64,000 nucleotides of DNA, from positions 146,501 to 210,500 of the forward strand of contig CAJNDS010000159.1 of NCBI GenBank assembly GCA_905221605.1, written 5' to 3'. The notes under the pieces were generated by a model. That model had not been told where the DNA came from and ran no database searches. It worked only from the letters and a program-made list of their open reading frames with translations. Source of the stretch: Symbiodinium natans (Eukaryota > Sar > Dinophyceae > Suessiales > Symbiodiniaceae). Position 1 is the stretch's first letter. Each line of letters opens with the position of its first letter. Of the stretch, positions 20,110-32,729 are shown piece by piece. Position numbers and translations under genes: made by a program.

Positions 20110-23100
20110 AGACTCACTGGATGCTGCCGACCTCCTCCGCTGCTTCGACAAACTTCAAAACGTGGGAGCATGAGAGCATGCGTGTGCGCCCGAGCATCAT
20201 CGTCATGCTCCAGTGCGTGCTTGTGTCTCTCAAAGGATAACAATCAAACCCGCATCCGCTGCAACCCTTGTCGAAGCGGGCAAATGGAGCCAGTGGCAAC
20301 TAAACGCTCTGAAACTCGTACGCTTCGCCTGATTTATCTCGCTGCGGCAGTATGCTAGCAACCTCCCACACGCATTTTGCCATGCACTGAGTTCAGCTGC
20401 ATGGTCCATCCAATTGAGCCAAACACCACATTCTGCAGAACATTGCGCTCGTTGGCCATTTGCGCCACGTATATTTTACGTTCTGACCCTAACACATGAT
20501 CGTTCCAGAGACGTCCAGAACAAGTCTCTCCCTCTCTCTCGCAATCGCATCGCCCGCTGAGGACGGTCAGGTCCACGTGGAGACCAAGGGCACGCTGACC
20601 CCTTTGCTGGAAGGAAGACATCCGACATGATGAGGGAATCTCCAACATTGCCCGAACATTTCGCCAGCTTTGCAAGCTTAAGCGTTCGCTGAAGCCGCGT
20701 ACTCGTTGATCACGTTGATGCAACGTTACGGCGAGATGGGTGCATGCCTGTCTGCCGAACCCGCGTTTTCAAACCTGAGCGCGTTCCTTTTGTGTTTGGG
20801 CCTCGAAATGCGCCCTTGGTTGGACGGCCAAAAGATCCTGACGGCTCCAAAACAGGTTCAAGAATCGAGGATTGTTGCTGCGCGAACCAGTCGCAAGGTT
20901 TCTTCTCGGAGCGCGCAGCCCGAGGCCAAGAAGGCGACACAGCCGGTGAAGCAGTCATCGGGGCCGACGCTTTCCGGGAGGTTCCGCCTTTGCAGGTCGC
21001 AACCCGACCGAGTGCATGTGTTGCAAGTGTGCATTTGCACTCATTGCTCTCGGAGTTCGCGCCAGCACCATGCTAATGCGGGTTGTCGCGGCTGCTGCCG
21101 TGCACTGGGATGCAACACCTGCAGGCGATCCAAAACGGCCTCTCCGGAAAATATACCAACCCTGTCGAGTGAAGCAGCAAGGGCTGCAGCAGTGACCTCG
21201 CAACATGCACATGCATCGTGAAGGAACCTCTGCTGCTACCAGCCCACGCTTTGGCTGGCTCCATAAATCCCCGGGCAGTGGAGCAGGATGGCAGTCACCT
21301 CCCGGCGCATATGACGCTGATGGGTCGACGCAGGACGGCGCCGACAACAAGGGCACGCACGCAGCCATTGGCTTGGTCGAGGTGCCCGACCCGAAAGTCG
21401 GCAAGGACCTCGACATGGCCAGGCAGACGGTGGCAGCATGGAGCAGCTGGCGCAGGACAAGGGCAGTGGCGCAGTGGGCCCGCCAAACCAAAGAGCTCGA
21501 AGAGTTTCCATCCGTCAATGCCACAACGTGCAGATTCGGCTCGAAAGCCACACTCGGAAAGCAGGATTCATGAACCCACGACAGCGCGATAAACCTTCGA
21601 ATATTCGCGAATCCGCTCCCTCGGCGGCTGTCCCAGCCAGCGCGTGACACCGCTGCCGTGCCGGCATAACGATAGATGTGCTGGCAGAATAAGCGGAACG
21701 TATCCAAGGTGTGAGTAGTGTGCTTGCTTTTGTGGACGACATGTGCACCAATCTCTTGCTAGTCAGAGTCCATTGAGGAGTGTTGTCACTGCAGCCGCTG
21801 CAGCCCATACTAGTACTGATGTTGATGTTGAACTGAAACCCCAGCAGGGCAAAGGCTTCGCGCAAGCTTCAAGCAATGCCTGGCACTGGCACTCACAGCA
21901 TCCAGACCGAGCACCTCGAAACTGCCATCTGCCAGAAGCGGCCGCCGCAATGCTCTTGCGTGCGGCGAGCATCCCGACTCGAATGTCTCCTGGCCGATGG
22001 CATCGGCAAGTGCGCACAAGAATGCCAATGAATGAGAGAACATGTACAGAGCACAGGTCTTGTCACCCCTAATCAGCTCCTGCTGCCGCAGATGTCCACT
22101 GTTCTTCCCCGCTTCCGGGTCATCCAGCTCCATGATGCCATGTGGTTTTAGGCTAAAAGAAAAGTGAGAACTGGCTCCTCCTGGCACTCAAGCTTGGCAG
22201 ATTAGCTTGACTCTAGTTGCCGGCACATGCGCTGCAAGTGTGCCCTGCTGAAAACCTCTTGCTCTTCAACGTTTCTCCGTTTGTCTGGAAACAGCTGCAT
22301 AACCCCTTCCTACCTTTCCTGATGAAGGAAAGAAGCCTTCAGCAAAGGACACAAGGATCAACTCACAACGTAGCGTCAAAGCCACGCTAAGAAGAGTTGC
22401 AACCTCGAAGCCAATGTCACGACACTTGAAGACTTCTTGGCATCTTGGGGGAAGTCCAACACCAACACCCGCCAAAAATGAAAACATTCAGAACAATAAC
22501 GCAATAGCCAAGAAATAACAATGGTTAACACCGAACAATGACAATAACGATAATACTAACAACGCATGATAGAAACAATGAATGACAAAGACGAGAAACG
22601 AACTAAAACAGCACCTGGACAATGTGAATGCGTCTCCCCCTGCATTCCATAGCAAACACCTCCTGCGTAGCCTCGCACACTTTATGAGTGGGAGCGACGC
22701 TGTGTTAGTATCCCGTGTCCCGTCTACTCTGCGACCATGACCTTCACCACGTAATGAGCATCTTTTGCCGCAACTTTGTTCGGCCACTTCAAGGATCTTT
22801 GTCCATCGGGCAAAGCTGCGAATCAAGTACGACGCTGGGCTCCTTCGTGTGGAGGAGCGACTTGCGAGCTGTGAAGAAAACTAACTCCCAAAGACGCCAC
22901 AACATATTCTGGTCCTGGACCAAGCGCATTGATCGTCGGAGGCAGGGACCAGCTGCTTGCGCTATGAGTTGGAGATGCCGGTGTGGCCGCGTACCTACTG
23001 TTTTGCGAAAGAGACAATGCCCCCAACAAGAACCAAAGAACTCAGCCGAAGCCACGCTTGAGCTGCTCCAAAGGCCCAATTAGACCAACCGCCTCCAGGG

Positions 23101-23700
23101 CAAAGGCACCAATGCATCCCAATGCATCCCAATGCGCATCCCACTCTCAAGCCATCCACGATCGAATGTTCAGAAACGGAGCATCATGGGATTGCTTAGT
23201 GGCTGTGTTGCCTTCTTGCATGCTGGAACCCTTGCCTGCGCCCGCCTGCGTTGCAGCCATCGCGCTTCCTGAGAACCATGCCGACATGGTGCATATGATC
23301 GCATGTTGCCAAGCCTGGTTGTGCCAAGGTCATGGTTTACGAAGAGCTAACTTCTCGCACGAGGCTGCAGTCCCAGCCTTGCTGCGGTTGCGTGCCAGCA
23401 CCCCGGTAAGACTGGGGGTTTTGTGGCCACGCACACACCCTGAGTCAGCACGTGTGCATCGTGTTATTGATGGCTCCCGGCATCAATGTTGCCCATGGCT
23501 CATTGCCAAGAGCAAAGCTGGTGCTGTACACTCGAAGTCGAACTTGTCCGACCTGTCAAGCAGACCCCCCCCTTTCCTCGCGCTGTGACTAGTAGCTTCA
23601 TGTAGCTTCCGCATGGCCAGCATTGCGACTGGCCTAAGCTTGGCTGTCTCGTGCTCATGGGTTGTCTGTCTTGCCACCACGATGTCATGAACGGGATGCC
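20110..23700. other. No recognised gene
   Basis: Frames of 60-250 codons overlap on both strands, the longest on minus (21,707-20,955) and plus (22,983-23,588). None shows a domain, a heptad pattern or matching splice sites. A small direct repeat CCAATGCATC occurs at 23,110-23,140. I see nothing else. Confidence 0.4.
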
Positions 23701-23718
23701 GGCCTTTGCATACTGTCA

Positions 23719-23765
<47 letters not shown>

Positions 23766-23784
23766 GACACACACACACACACAG
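23719..23784. repeat. (GACA)n followed by (AC)n microsatellite
   Basis: About eleven GACA units (23,719-23,765) pass directly into an AC run (23,767-23,782). Confidence 0.95.
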
Positions 23785-23789
23785 AGAAC

Positions 23790-26480
23790 TCAAGACAGAC
23801 TTGCTGCGCAAACGCTGGAACGTTAGTGCAAACCATCTGCTGCAGCCGCTCCAGTCGGCGATGCGCCGGCCGGAGCTACCACAGGAGAGCTCGCACCTTC
23901 TTTCGCGGTGCCGGTATGCACTGCCATAACTGTAATGATGCACTCTCTCGCCTCTTGTGGGCTGATTGTAGTAGCCGGCCTCATGCTCAAGTTGACACGA
24001 CATGATCGATCGTGCTCGGGCGCCCTTCATTACGATTCACTACTCAATCTCAAAGCATCCGAAGACATGTAAGGTGAACACCCGGTTGACAGCGCCTTGT
24101 TCGGCAAACTGTTGCGTGGCACCTTCCACATGTTCTGAAGCAAAGTCTTCTCTTCGTAAACGAGCGAGTACGCGAGCACAGGGTGAACAAACTAAGAGCT
24201 GCACCAGCGTTTCTCTGCGGATGGCTGACCTGGGGGCGAGGAGTGCCTGACACGATACCCAGGCCTTGAACCGGCTTCGCAGCAATTCAACACAAAGCAG
24301 CTAGCTACGAGGCAGCCTTGAAACCAGCTTCCCACCTGCAAATACTGGACGCTGCAGCCTTTTTGACATCACGATGTCAAGCACCAAACTTCGACCAGCC
24401 TGTGGCATCGTGGGAAGACCTTCACCTTGGCACCACCGAGACGGGTTTCGCCCTCAAGGCCTATCCCACAACTTCTTGTGTTCGTAAGGGTAAGACGGAT
24501 CTGTGTTGCAAACTCTGCCTTTGCATTGCACACTGCACGGAAATATTACAGGCAGTGTCGGATGTGCAGCATCAGGCCTGCTGCAGGTTTTGGAGATCAA
24601 TGTTCGTGCACTGACCTTACATCGAACATCTTCGAACTGCAGGACATGCCGCCAAAAAGGCAAGTAAAGCACAGAGTCAAAAGCTTCGCCCCAACACTGA
24701 ATCAGCTTCCCACTGACGTCGTTCATCTGCACAAATCAGGATTGTCGTGACAACGAACTGCTTTAATGAGTCCCCATCGGGCTGTCGGCCGGCAATCTAA
24801 GGAAAGCATGGGCAGCAAAAAAATCCAGTTCGGCGCATGATGTCCCACCAGATGCACAACAGCTGGAGGACCGCCAAACCCTCTGCAAGCGAAAGGGCAC
24901 CCGGGGCCACCCCGAACACGAGTCGCGCCTTCGCCGCCTTTCACTTCCGACTCTGTGGTGCCGACTCTCTCGCTCCGACTCTCCGAAAACCCGTCGCCGC
25001 GCTCTCCGCGGGAGAACGGAAAGCGGACAGTTGTTCTTTCACCCTGGGGCCCTGGGACTTGATTTCAGGGATTCAGGCACCACTTCCTCCTTCAGTGCTA
25101 CCTGCATAGGTCCTGGGCTGGAGAACTGCGGATCCAAAAGAAAAACCGAACATCTCAGGTGTATGCGTGAACTTACCTCATATGAAGCTTGACGCCAGAT
25201 CGTTGGATGCCTTGGCCTTCGACTGCATTAAGCGAAGCACCCCATGGTGAGCAACACCGGACATCAACTCAAAATGATTGTTTCAGGAACAAGTCGTTTC
25301 GACTAATGGTCGCGGGATGGGCCTCCCGTCCCTCTTGCTGGGCAGATCCCGTCGTTGGGCGCCAGGGTTGCGGACAGGCTTTAAAGTCTTCCAGGGTCGC
25401 ACAGAATCCCAGAGGACGCAAACAACTCCGACACACCAAAAATCTCATTGGCAAGGCCCTGGTCGAAGCTTGACTTGGCCACCAACTATGAAGCACGCTC
25501 ACCACAAGACAACTGATGAAAATGCCAACCAACGGTCATCTCGAGGATTTCGGGTCTGATCCTTGAGACAGCCGCCTTTTCGCTTCCGACATCAGAGCTC
25601 CAAAAAGAGAGAGTTGTGCCATGCACGGTGCTTAAACGACAAAGATCGGCAAAGCCCCCACAGACCCCAAAGTTGCACAAGGAAGTTTGTGTGAAGTCAT
25701 GCGGGACAAACATAAAACGCAGAAAAGGGAGGTGACAGGACGGGACTCCTTTCATAAGCATCCTTCAGGCATCAAGCACCCAAAGCACACACGCTCAGCA
25801 ACAGCAAAAGATCATCCGTCCTGCAGGCTCGCCGAGAACGTCGCGAGACCTTGGCTGCTTTTCAGGGCTTTTGCACAAGCCCATACACCAGACTGAATCG
25901 ACACAATCCTGCGATCCCGTCAATGAGATCCATGCCATCCTTTTGAACTTCCACGAAGGTCATGTCTTCGGAAGTTGCCTGCCCAAGGCTGCATTCGAGT
26001 CGCTGTAGCCGTGGCAGAGCCTTGCCTTCTTATGCAAGAAGTAGAAGATGGCACCACAGCCGATCAGGCCCTTATTGGTTGGTTTTGGGATCATCGCCAC
26101 GCTGCACGTCCATGTTCGTGTTCCTATAGTCCTATACGCTCCTGCTAGGGCTTCTCAAGGTAAGGAAAGGACCAGCATCAGGAACAGCATGCCAAACTCG
26201 GATCGGACAAGCATGGGAGAAGTTGAAGAAATTACACCATGCGCGTCAAACAGCCTTGCTTAGAACTTTGCACTAGCCGACGGTTCTACTTTTGACCTTT
26301 GCTGTGCAGCTATGCGGCTGCTCTGCAGGAAATGCACGGACTTGGATAAGGATCCTGGCAGCGCTTCAGAGGCTAAAAGCATTCGTGCTGGCAAAGCCTG
26401 GCTGGAGCACGTAGGGACCCACGGGAACATCAGTCACCCCTTCTTGCTCAGACCTTAACGAGAATCTGCGAAGCATTGCC
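23790..26480. other. No recognised gene
   Basis: Only short overlapping frames; no motif or repeat of note. Confidence 0.4.
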
Positions 26481-26483
26481 AAG

Positions 26484-26582
26484 CCCGAGTGACCCGAGTG
26501 ACCCGAGTGACCCGAGTGACCCGAGTGACCCGAGTGACCCGAGTGACCCGAGTGACCCGAGTGACCCGAGTGACCCGAGTGC
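26484..26582. repeat. 9-bp tandem repeat CCGAGTGAC, about eleven units
   Basis: Perfect copies of CCGAGTGAC. Because the unit is a multiple of three it is open in several frames, encoding Asp-Pro-Ser or Val-Thr-Arg on plus and Gly-Ser-Leu or Gly-His-Ser on minus. No flanking protein is recognised, so coding is not supported. Confidence 0.95.
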
Positions 26583-27215
26583 CGTGCAAGGCGAGCCATC
26601 GAGCTCAGGCCGCGGCAGCTTCTTGTACACATCCAAGGTGCCAATCGACCAGAAGGCCTCTGAAAAGACCTCGCAGCTCAATACCCTCGAAAGACCCTTT
26701 ACAGCACCTCTCCATGGGCATATCCTGGGGCTTCATCGGCTTCATGTCCTGTACACTTCGGTCCGCCGGGTCACTGCTCTTTTTTCTCATGCTTCTCGGT
26801 TTCCCATGTAGCAAGAAAGAAGGGTTCACTGTGAAGCATTGGAGTACATGACCTGACAGGGCTGACACACCCCTTGGGGTCCGTGAAAAACATCCCGGGT
26901 CGACGCTGGGAACGGCGTGTGATGCCGCAACTAACGCACGAGACACCAAAGCAATCGGACTTTGATCTCGCGTAATCTTATAGAGGATCTCATGCGAAAC
27001 CTCACCGGCGCAAACGAGAAGAGCTCTGGCCGACACCAGAAGACTTTCTTTTGGGCGGCCCATGTGCAACTGCTGTGTACTGATTGGCCTCGTGCCCACG
27101 TGTAATTTTGAGTTGTGCTGTGTGCAGATGTGGTTGCGCTGTCCGTGCTCTGTGGCGTTGCCGTCCGTGCTCTGCGGAGTTCGTGCGTATGGTGGGCTCT
27201 TCGTGGCGTCCAAAA
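26583..27215. other. No recognised gene
   Basis: The minus frame of 244 codons (27,339-26,605) is open largely because it includes the 10-mer array beyond 27,236; no domain is visible. Confidence 0.4.
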
Positions 27216-27221
27216 CCGCCT

Positions 27222-27372
27222 TGTGTGTGTGTGTGTGTGTGAGTAGCAATGTGTAGCAATGTGTAGCAATGTGTAGCAATGTGTAGCAATGTGTAGCAAT
27301 GTGTAGCAATGTGTAGCAATGTGTAGCAATGTGTAGCAATGTGTAGCATGTGTAGCAACGTGTAGCAATGTG
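27222..27372. repeat. (GT)n then 10-bp tandem repeat GTGTAGCAAT
   Basis: A GT run (27,222-27,241) is followed by about twelve copies of GTGTAGCAAT, with one shortened unit (GTGTAGCATG) and one variant near the end. The unit is open on the minus strand in three phases (His-Cys-Tyr-Thr-Leu-Leu-His-Ile-Ala-Thr), which inflates ORF predictions there. Confidence 0.95.
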
Positions 27373-27379
27373 GCTGGAA

Positions 27380-30300
27380 TACGTTATTGAAAGCTTTGGA
27401 GTGGAATGCCTCTAGCCTGTGATCTGGCTGTGCAAAGGGCAACGGTCTACAAACCATACCTCAACATAAGAACGCGCACTTCAATTATGCTTTTTACCTT
27501 GGCCCAATCTGGCCTAATCTTGCTGTGCCCTCCTTGCTACAAGAGCTGTTGTCGCGCAGTGTAAGCCAGAAAGACATACTCGAGCAAACAACCCAAGAAT
27601 GGCCAGATCAACCTTGCTACGTCCAGCTAAGCATGTATCCAGTAGCTGGGAGGCGTGCTTTGGGGTTCTTCTGGACATACTCCGGGCAAGACATTCCTCG
27701 CTGTTCAATCGCTCGCACGCTGCTTTGGCGCGTGAGGCCATGCCAAGTCTGGGGCCGGTATTGGGGCAGCTTTGGGCAAAGGTTCCCCCACCTTAGTCTT
27801 CATCGAGCATAGCAAAACCCTCGCAGGAGAATGTAAGGAGAACTGCCCTGTTGGAACCCATGTTGGGGACAACGCCAAAGTCCCCACAAAAGGTGATGTC
27901 GAAGACCATCCCTCAGAGCGTCAACGCATTGAGTGACAGCTGCAGAGCCCTTGAACGGCTTAATCTCCCCAGCTTACCCCGACATCACGGATCAGCTAAC
28001 AGAAGCCAAGCTGGAAGCTCATCCTCCGAAAATGCCGCGCATCTTGGTGGGACGTGGCAGTGACTTCTTGCCATGACTGCCGTATGGTGACGGGGGGAAT
28101 CCGGAAATCCTACTGGCCACCACTGACAACCTGAACTTACAGGTGGCTGACCAGGTACTGACTGGGCCATGGGCTGCAATCGTCTTGCTTCAATGAGAAG
28201 AAGGAGGCGGGTTTACCCCAGGTCGCTGGCCTCTGAAGTCAAAACTGCAAAAACCATGGCGGACATCTCTAATTTTGGTTGTTGACGCGATTTATGTTCG
28301 CCTCCTACACATGCGGCAGTTTTCCCTTTCCACTCTCTGCACCCTCTGTGCCCTGGCAGGCAGCTGCCCCATCATCAGGCTGCGCATATCCTTTGGACAG
28401 CCCTCGAAAGCTTGCAGCCAAGCCAGTGTAAGACAAAGGCTATGCCGGCGATGCAAAATGCAAAACCACAGTCTGCGTGATGCCGCACCATGATGCACAC
28501 GAACCCTTGGCGGTCCTGCCCTCAGCATCCGACACAGGTCTCTTCTCAAGTAGATCTCGAGGCGCCTCTTCACACAAGTTCGACATGCACACCTTGAGAT
28601 AGCCGAGCAGTAAGCCCGAAAGGATAACACCCAGAGGTCAAGAAGCTTGATTGCCTTCCCGCGGGGGAAGAACCACGTGCCTGAAATGCAGCTGGGGCTA
28701 GCGGGACAAGATGCGGAGAAGACTCAGCCCTGGACGGATGTACTCCTTCTCCGGATCCCACTCAGCGGCCCAAGTCGCACCCCCAGCCTGATGCGCCAAA
28801 AGCTTTCGTGCTCTGGGCTCTGGACGTCTCTTGACGTCTCTTGACCCGTTTCCAGTCCACAACGCCCATGACCCAGGAGCTGAGGCAACAAAACACAGGC
28901 TCTTTGTCCTTTAGGTTTGATTTCTTTTGCAGATCAGGGAAAGAACAGCTCCACCATTCATCTTCGTTGCGCTGAAACCTTTGCAATCGCCGCCAAGACG
29001 AAGGCTCCTAGCAACTCCCGCTTCCTTTGGGCATTATGGCTTCTCACTCCTCACTGCATTCGTTCATGCGTTACTTGCATATACTTGTTCGGTCACACGA
29101 GCTTTTGAGCACCGTCTAGCAGCCCACAAACAAGCCTGAACAACAAGCATGCCAAAAGCAGCACAAAAAACGCATGCACTTAACGAATCAAACGACTTTC
29201 ACTCCTGGCTCGATTTGACCATCTTCGCGCGACTTGCTTCGCCACATAGCCAGTGGAGCCGAAGAACGAATGAAGTAAAACACAACAGAACGAGCCAAAT
29301 CAACCCGGCTCCTTGCAAAAGCTTCGGTGTGAAGAACATAGTGCCGAGCAAAGACAAGCCAGAGAAGTGAAACCGTGAAACGGAAGGCATGCCCAAATTC
29401 TGTCCTATTGGTAGTTTGCCAAGCAAGAACGAACACAGGGATGCGATCACCGGTAACATTCATGGCCTTCGCTTTGCGCCTGCCGCGTCCTTCTTGTTTC
29501 TACAAAAAACCTCTACTGTTTCCAAACGCCAAAGTGAGTTGAAAACCGGATGGACCAATCCGAAAGATCCAGAAAGCTTTTCTGGAGGCCGCCTCTCGAG
29601 GGCCTTCTTGAGCTCTCCCGAAAGTTCTTTCTTATCCGGCGTGGTTTTTTGGGGCACTCCCGGGGCTTTCTGGTGACTTTTTTGTTGGGCCCTCCCGGGA
29701 TCGTTTTTTGGACTTCTGCTTCTTGTTGTTCTTCTTTGCCGTGGTTGCTGTTGGTGTTGGTGCGGTGATTCTGCAGCCAAGGGCTTTGAGTCCCAATGCT
29801 TGATTTACTGCAGGAATGCCGGCATATTTTCTGGAGTGGAGCAGCCCTAATGGGTCTACCTCGGGAAGTACCCGCCCATGAATGACCTTTCCATGTGTCC
29901 CCATGGCCCAATCATACTTGGCACGCATCGATTTTGATTCAGGAGGTATATTTCCGTTGCCACCTCAAGCAAGACCTACACCCAAAAGCATCGGATTTCA
30001 GATGCACGAGCTTGATCAGGCAGCAACAAGGGAAATAATACCCTATTTAAGCTAACAAAAAGCACTTTTCGCCCGAACCCATATGGAGCCTACATCAGGT
30101 TTGCAGCTTTCAAACCTATCGGATCAGGAAGTATTGTCTGCAAACTGCTCAAAACGCTTTCATCGCTGTCCTCACCAGTGCGTAAAGGTGAACACGGGCA
30201 CACTGAGTTCCCGATTCCAAGCCCAATCCGACAAAACAAGGCAAAGAACGAGCCCGTCATTCAGCACCGGTACCAGCAAGACCGTATTTTCCCTGCCTGG

Positions 30301-32500
30301 TTCAACGGCCGCCCGAAGGAGCCATAAGGCCTTGCATGTTCTGCATACTCACTAGAACTGCTAGGACTCTGTCAGAACCCTGTGTCAGCACCGCTGCAGG
30401 AAAAGGCCCGGACTGATTCTGGCCACACCCCTGGTTCGTGAACTCGTTCGGGGCCTGCTCTTCCGACGCGACACGACACTGATACGACTGTATCGACTGT
30501 CCATTCTGACAGCCATCTTTACCAGCTGCGTGCCTTGCCTTGACGAAGCAGTCTTTCGCCTTTGTGCCATATTTGCCGGCCACCCACCCCTCACTGAAGT
30601 CCACATGGCTTTGCACATCTGTCTGATCCTCAGAATCGAGCTCTCACAGGGGGCTCTGACAAGTCTCAGAAATGGAAAGAAAGAGCATGAAAAAATTAAC
30701 TTATTAAAGCAGATTCAAAGATGGGGCCGAAAAGCGCAGTCCGATCGCGTGTGGAGCGTGGTCGCAGACTGGGTGCGGTTGTGCACGGACTCCAGGATGT
30801 CGTACTCGCCCCACCGGGGCCAGGCCTCTCCCCCAAGAAGAAGGAGAGCTTGCTGACAGAGAGAGAACTCTTCTCATGCTCCCATGATGCTAGCATGATG
30901 CCCCTCTCATCCTCTGGGCCGCCCCACGTGCTGCGCGTCCTAGGCAGAGCTCACATCTCGTCTCGGCAATCGGAGCTCCGAAACTCCAAGAACTCCGGTT
31001 GATGATTTCCAAGGCCTCCCCAAACATCCAGAAGGCTGGCCACGTACCACAGCCGACAGGTGCCTTGATCTGTAACAAGCTACCACCGACTACACCTGCT
31101 TACCTGGTTGAGCTGCAGCATGGCAACAACCCAATATGGCTGTATGACTGCTGAATGGCAACTGCACAGCCGGGCCCATCGCGTGATCGATATCCAAGAC
31201 GATAAGTCCATTCCTGAACCACTCGTTGGACCTCGATCACGAGGGGAAAGGCATGGAAAAACGTGTCCCGAACTCACGCACTTCTGAAAGACGCAGAGAA
31301 GCAGTCTTCCAGTCTTGGATGCCCACTCGATTCGAACCTGACAGATAATCACGAGCGAAGCGGCGAAGCGGCGAAGCGGCGAACACTTTGAGATCTTGGA
31401 TTCGCAACTCCATGGAGCCCACCTCCCCTAACATCACTGAGAGACACAAGTGACATCCAGTGACGCAACTGCCGTTGACTGCAGCATGCAGACTCAACTT
31501 GACTCAAGTCCGTACAGGGGGCGAGGAGGGGCCGTGGAATTTGGAATCAAAACGTTATGAGCAAGAGCTGCAAACTTCGCTAGCAAAGCCGCAATCTCAT
31601 GCCAGGGGTGGGTAAGGAAAACCTGTAGGACGTCCCGTTTTTGTCGGACGTCCTCTCTCGGATTTCGTGGAACTTCCTTCCGAATGCTGTGACTGGCCCG
31701 GAGGGCTCCATGGGCATTGTCACGCAAAAGAAAGCCTTCTGCAAAGAGAGAGCACCCACTAAAATCACAATATAACACAATCAATATCGCAATACCTCCC
31801 AGTTCTGTAGACAGCCGAGTCTCGGTTTTGCGCCCTTCCGTCGGCCCAAGAACCTATAGCGAAAGGAACAGAATGCAATGCGGCAGGTCATTAGCTGGGC
31901 GGGACATGCCGGTGCGCCTCTGAGGCATCTGACCCCATGTAGACTCGGTCGAACGAGGCATGGATCAAGCCTAGCCAAGCCGACTCTGCCCCCTCGTTGC
32001 GACATCATGGCTTTATTTTTCCAGAAAGTTTGTGTTGCGATTAAGACATGCGAGACTCAGATGCGAGCCTTGCGCAGTGGCCTCCTCGAAGGACAGGAAC
32101 TTCACCTGTCGTTGTGCGACTTTGGCGACCTGTAGAACGCTTGCGCCCTCCAAGGCTCTGAGACGCGTGCTGTTCCCTTGGTCGGATCTGGGCCGACAAA
32201 AAAGGACCACTTCGAAAAGAAGTCCTCGCCTTGGCACACAGATTCTTGCATTCTTCTCAAAACCTGTTGCAGCTTGCGCACAACATCATTTGTGCGTAAT
32301 CCGCCTCTCTACCTTCGGACGCTTCGAAGATAGAATCTTCTGTGATTTGAAGATAGAAGCTGAGAGAGAAAACTCCTCTAAGATTGCAGAGACAAAGAAG
32401 ACCAGCGTTCTTGGAAAACAGCGGGTTGGGCGGGAATAACACCGCATAGGGAGTAGACCGCACGTGTAGGGTTGGGGGGGAGGCAATGGCCCCAATCATC
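27380..32500. other. No recognised gene
   Basis: The largest minus frames (29,911-29,513; 30,616-30,302) are basic or Cys-rich without a family. A helical minus-strand peptide at 27,741-27,514 could be an exon but has no supporting splice sites. Short direct repeats GCGAAGCG lie at 31,357-31,382. I support no gene here. Confidence 0.4.
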
Positions 32501-32505
32501 CCAAA

Positions 32506-32725
32506 GCTTGGAAAATCTGGTCTCCCGTAGGTTGGGCTTGGAGGCCCTGAACAGTCGAGAGACCAATTCTGGGAGGTTTCAGGCCACAACGCTTGGAAAA
32601 TCGGGTCTCCCGTAGGTTGGGCTTGGAGGCCCTGAACAGTCGGGAGACCTATTTTGGGAGGTTTCAGGCCACAAAGCTTGGAAAATCGGGTCTCCCGAAG
32701 AAGAGCAAGGTTTAGGGTTTAGAGT
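32506..32725. repeat. 85-bp tandem repeat, about 2.3 copies, ending in telomere-like TTTAGGG
   Basis: Units start at 32,506, 32,591 and 32,676 with GCTTGGAAAATCGGGTCTCC. The third is cut short and is followed within 10-20 bases by GGTTTAGGGTTTAGAG (32,710-32,725), about two units of the plant-type telomere repeat also used by dinoflagellates. Confidence 0.85.
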
Positions 32726-32729
32726 CTGT

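Noticed and set aside
23651-24005. Plus frames through (GACA)n encoding (Thr-Asp-Arg-Gln)n
   Set aside because: Open because of the microsatellite; no protein context.
26476-26851. Repeat protein (DPS)n or (VTR)n
   Set aside because: The frames are open only because the 9-bp unit is a multiple of three; all phases on both strands are open and no flanking domain exists.
31300-31400. tRNA-like B-box (GGTTCGAATCG on minus)
   Set aside because: No A-box, acceptor stem or anticodon arm can be folded around it.
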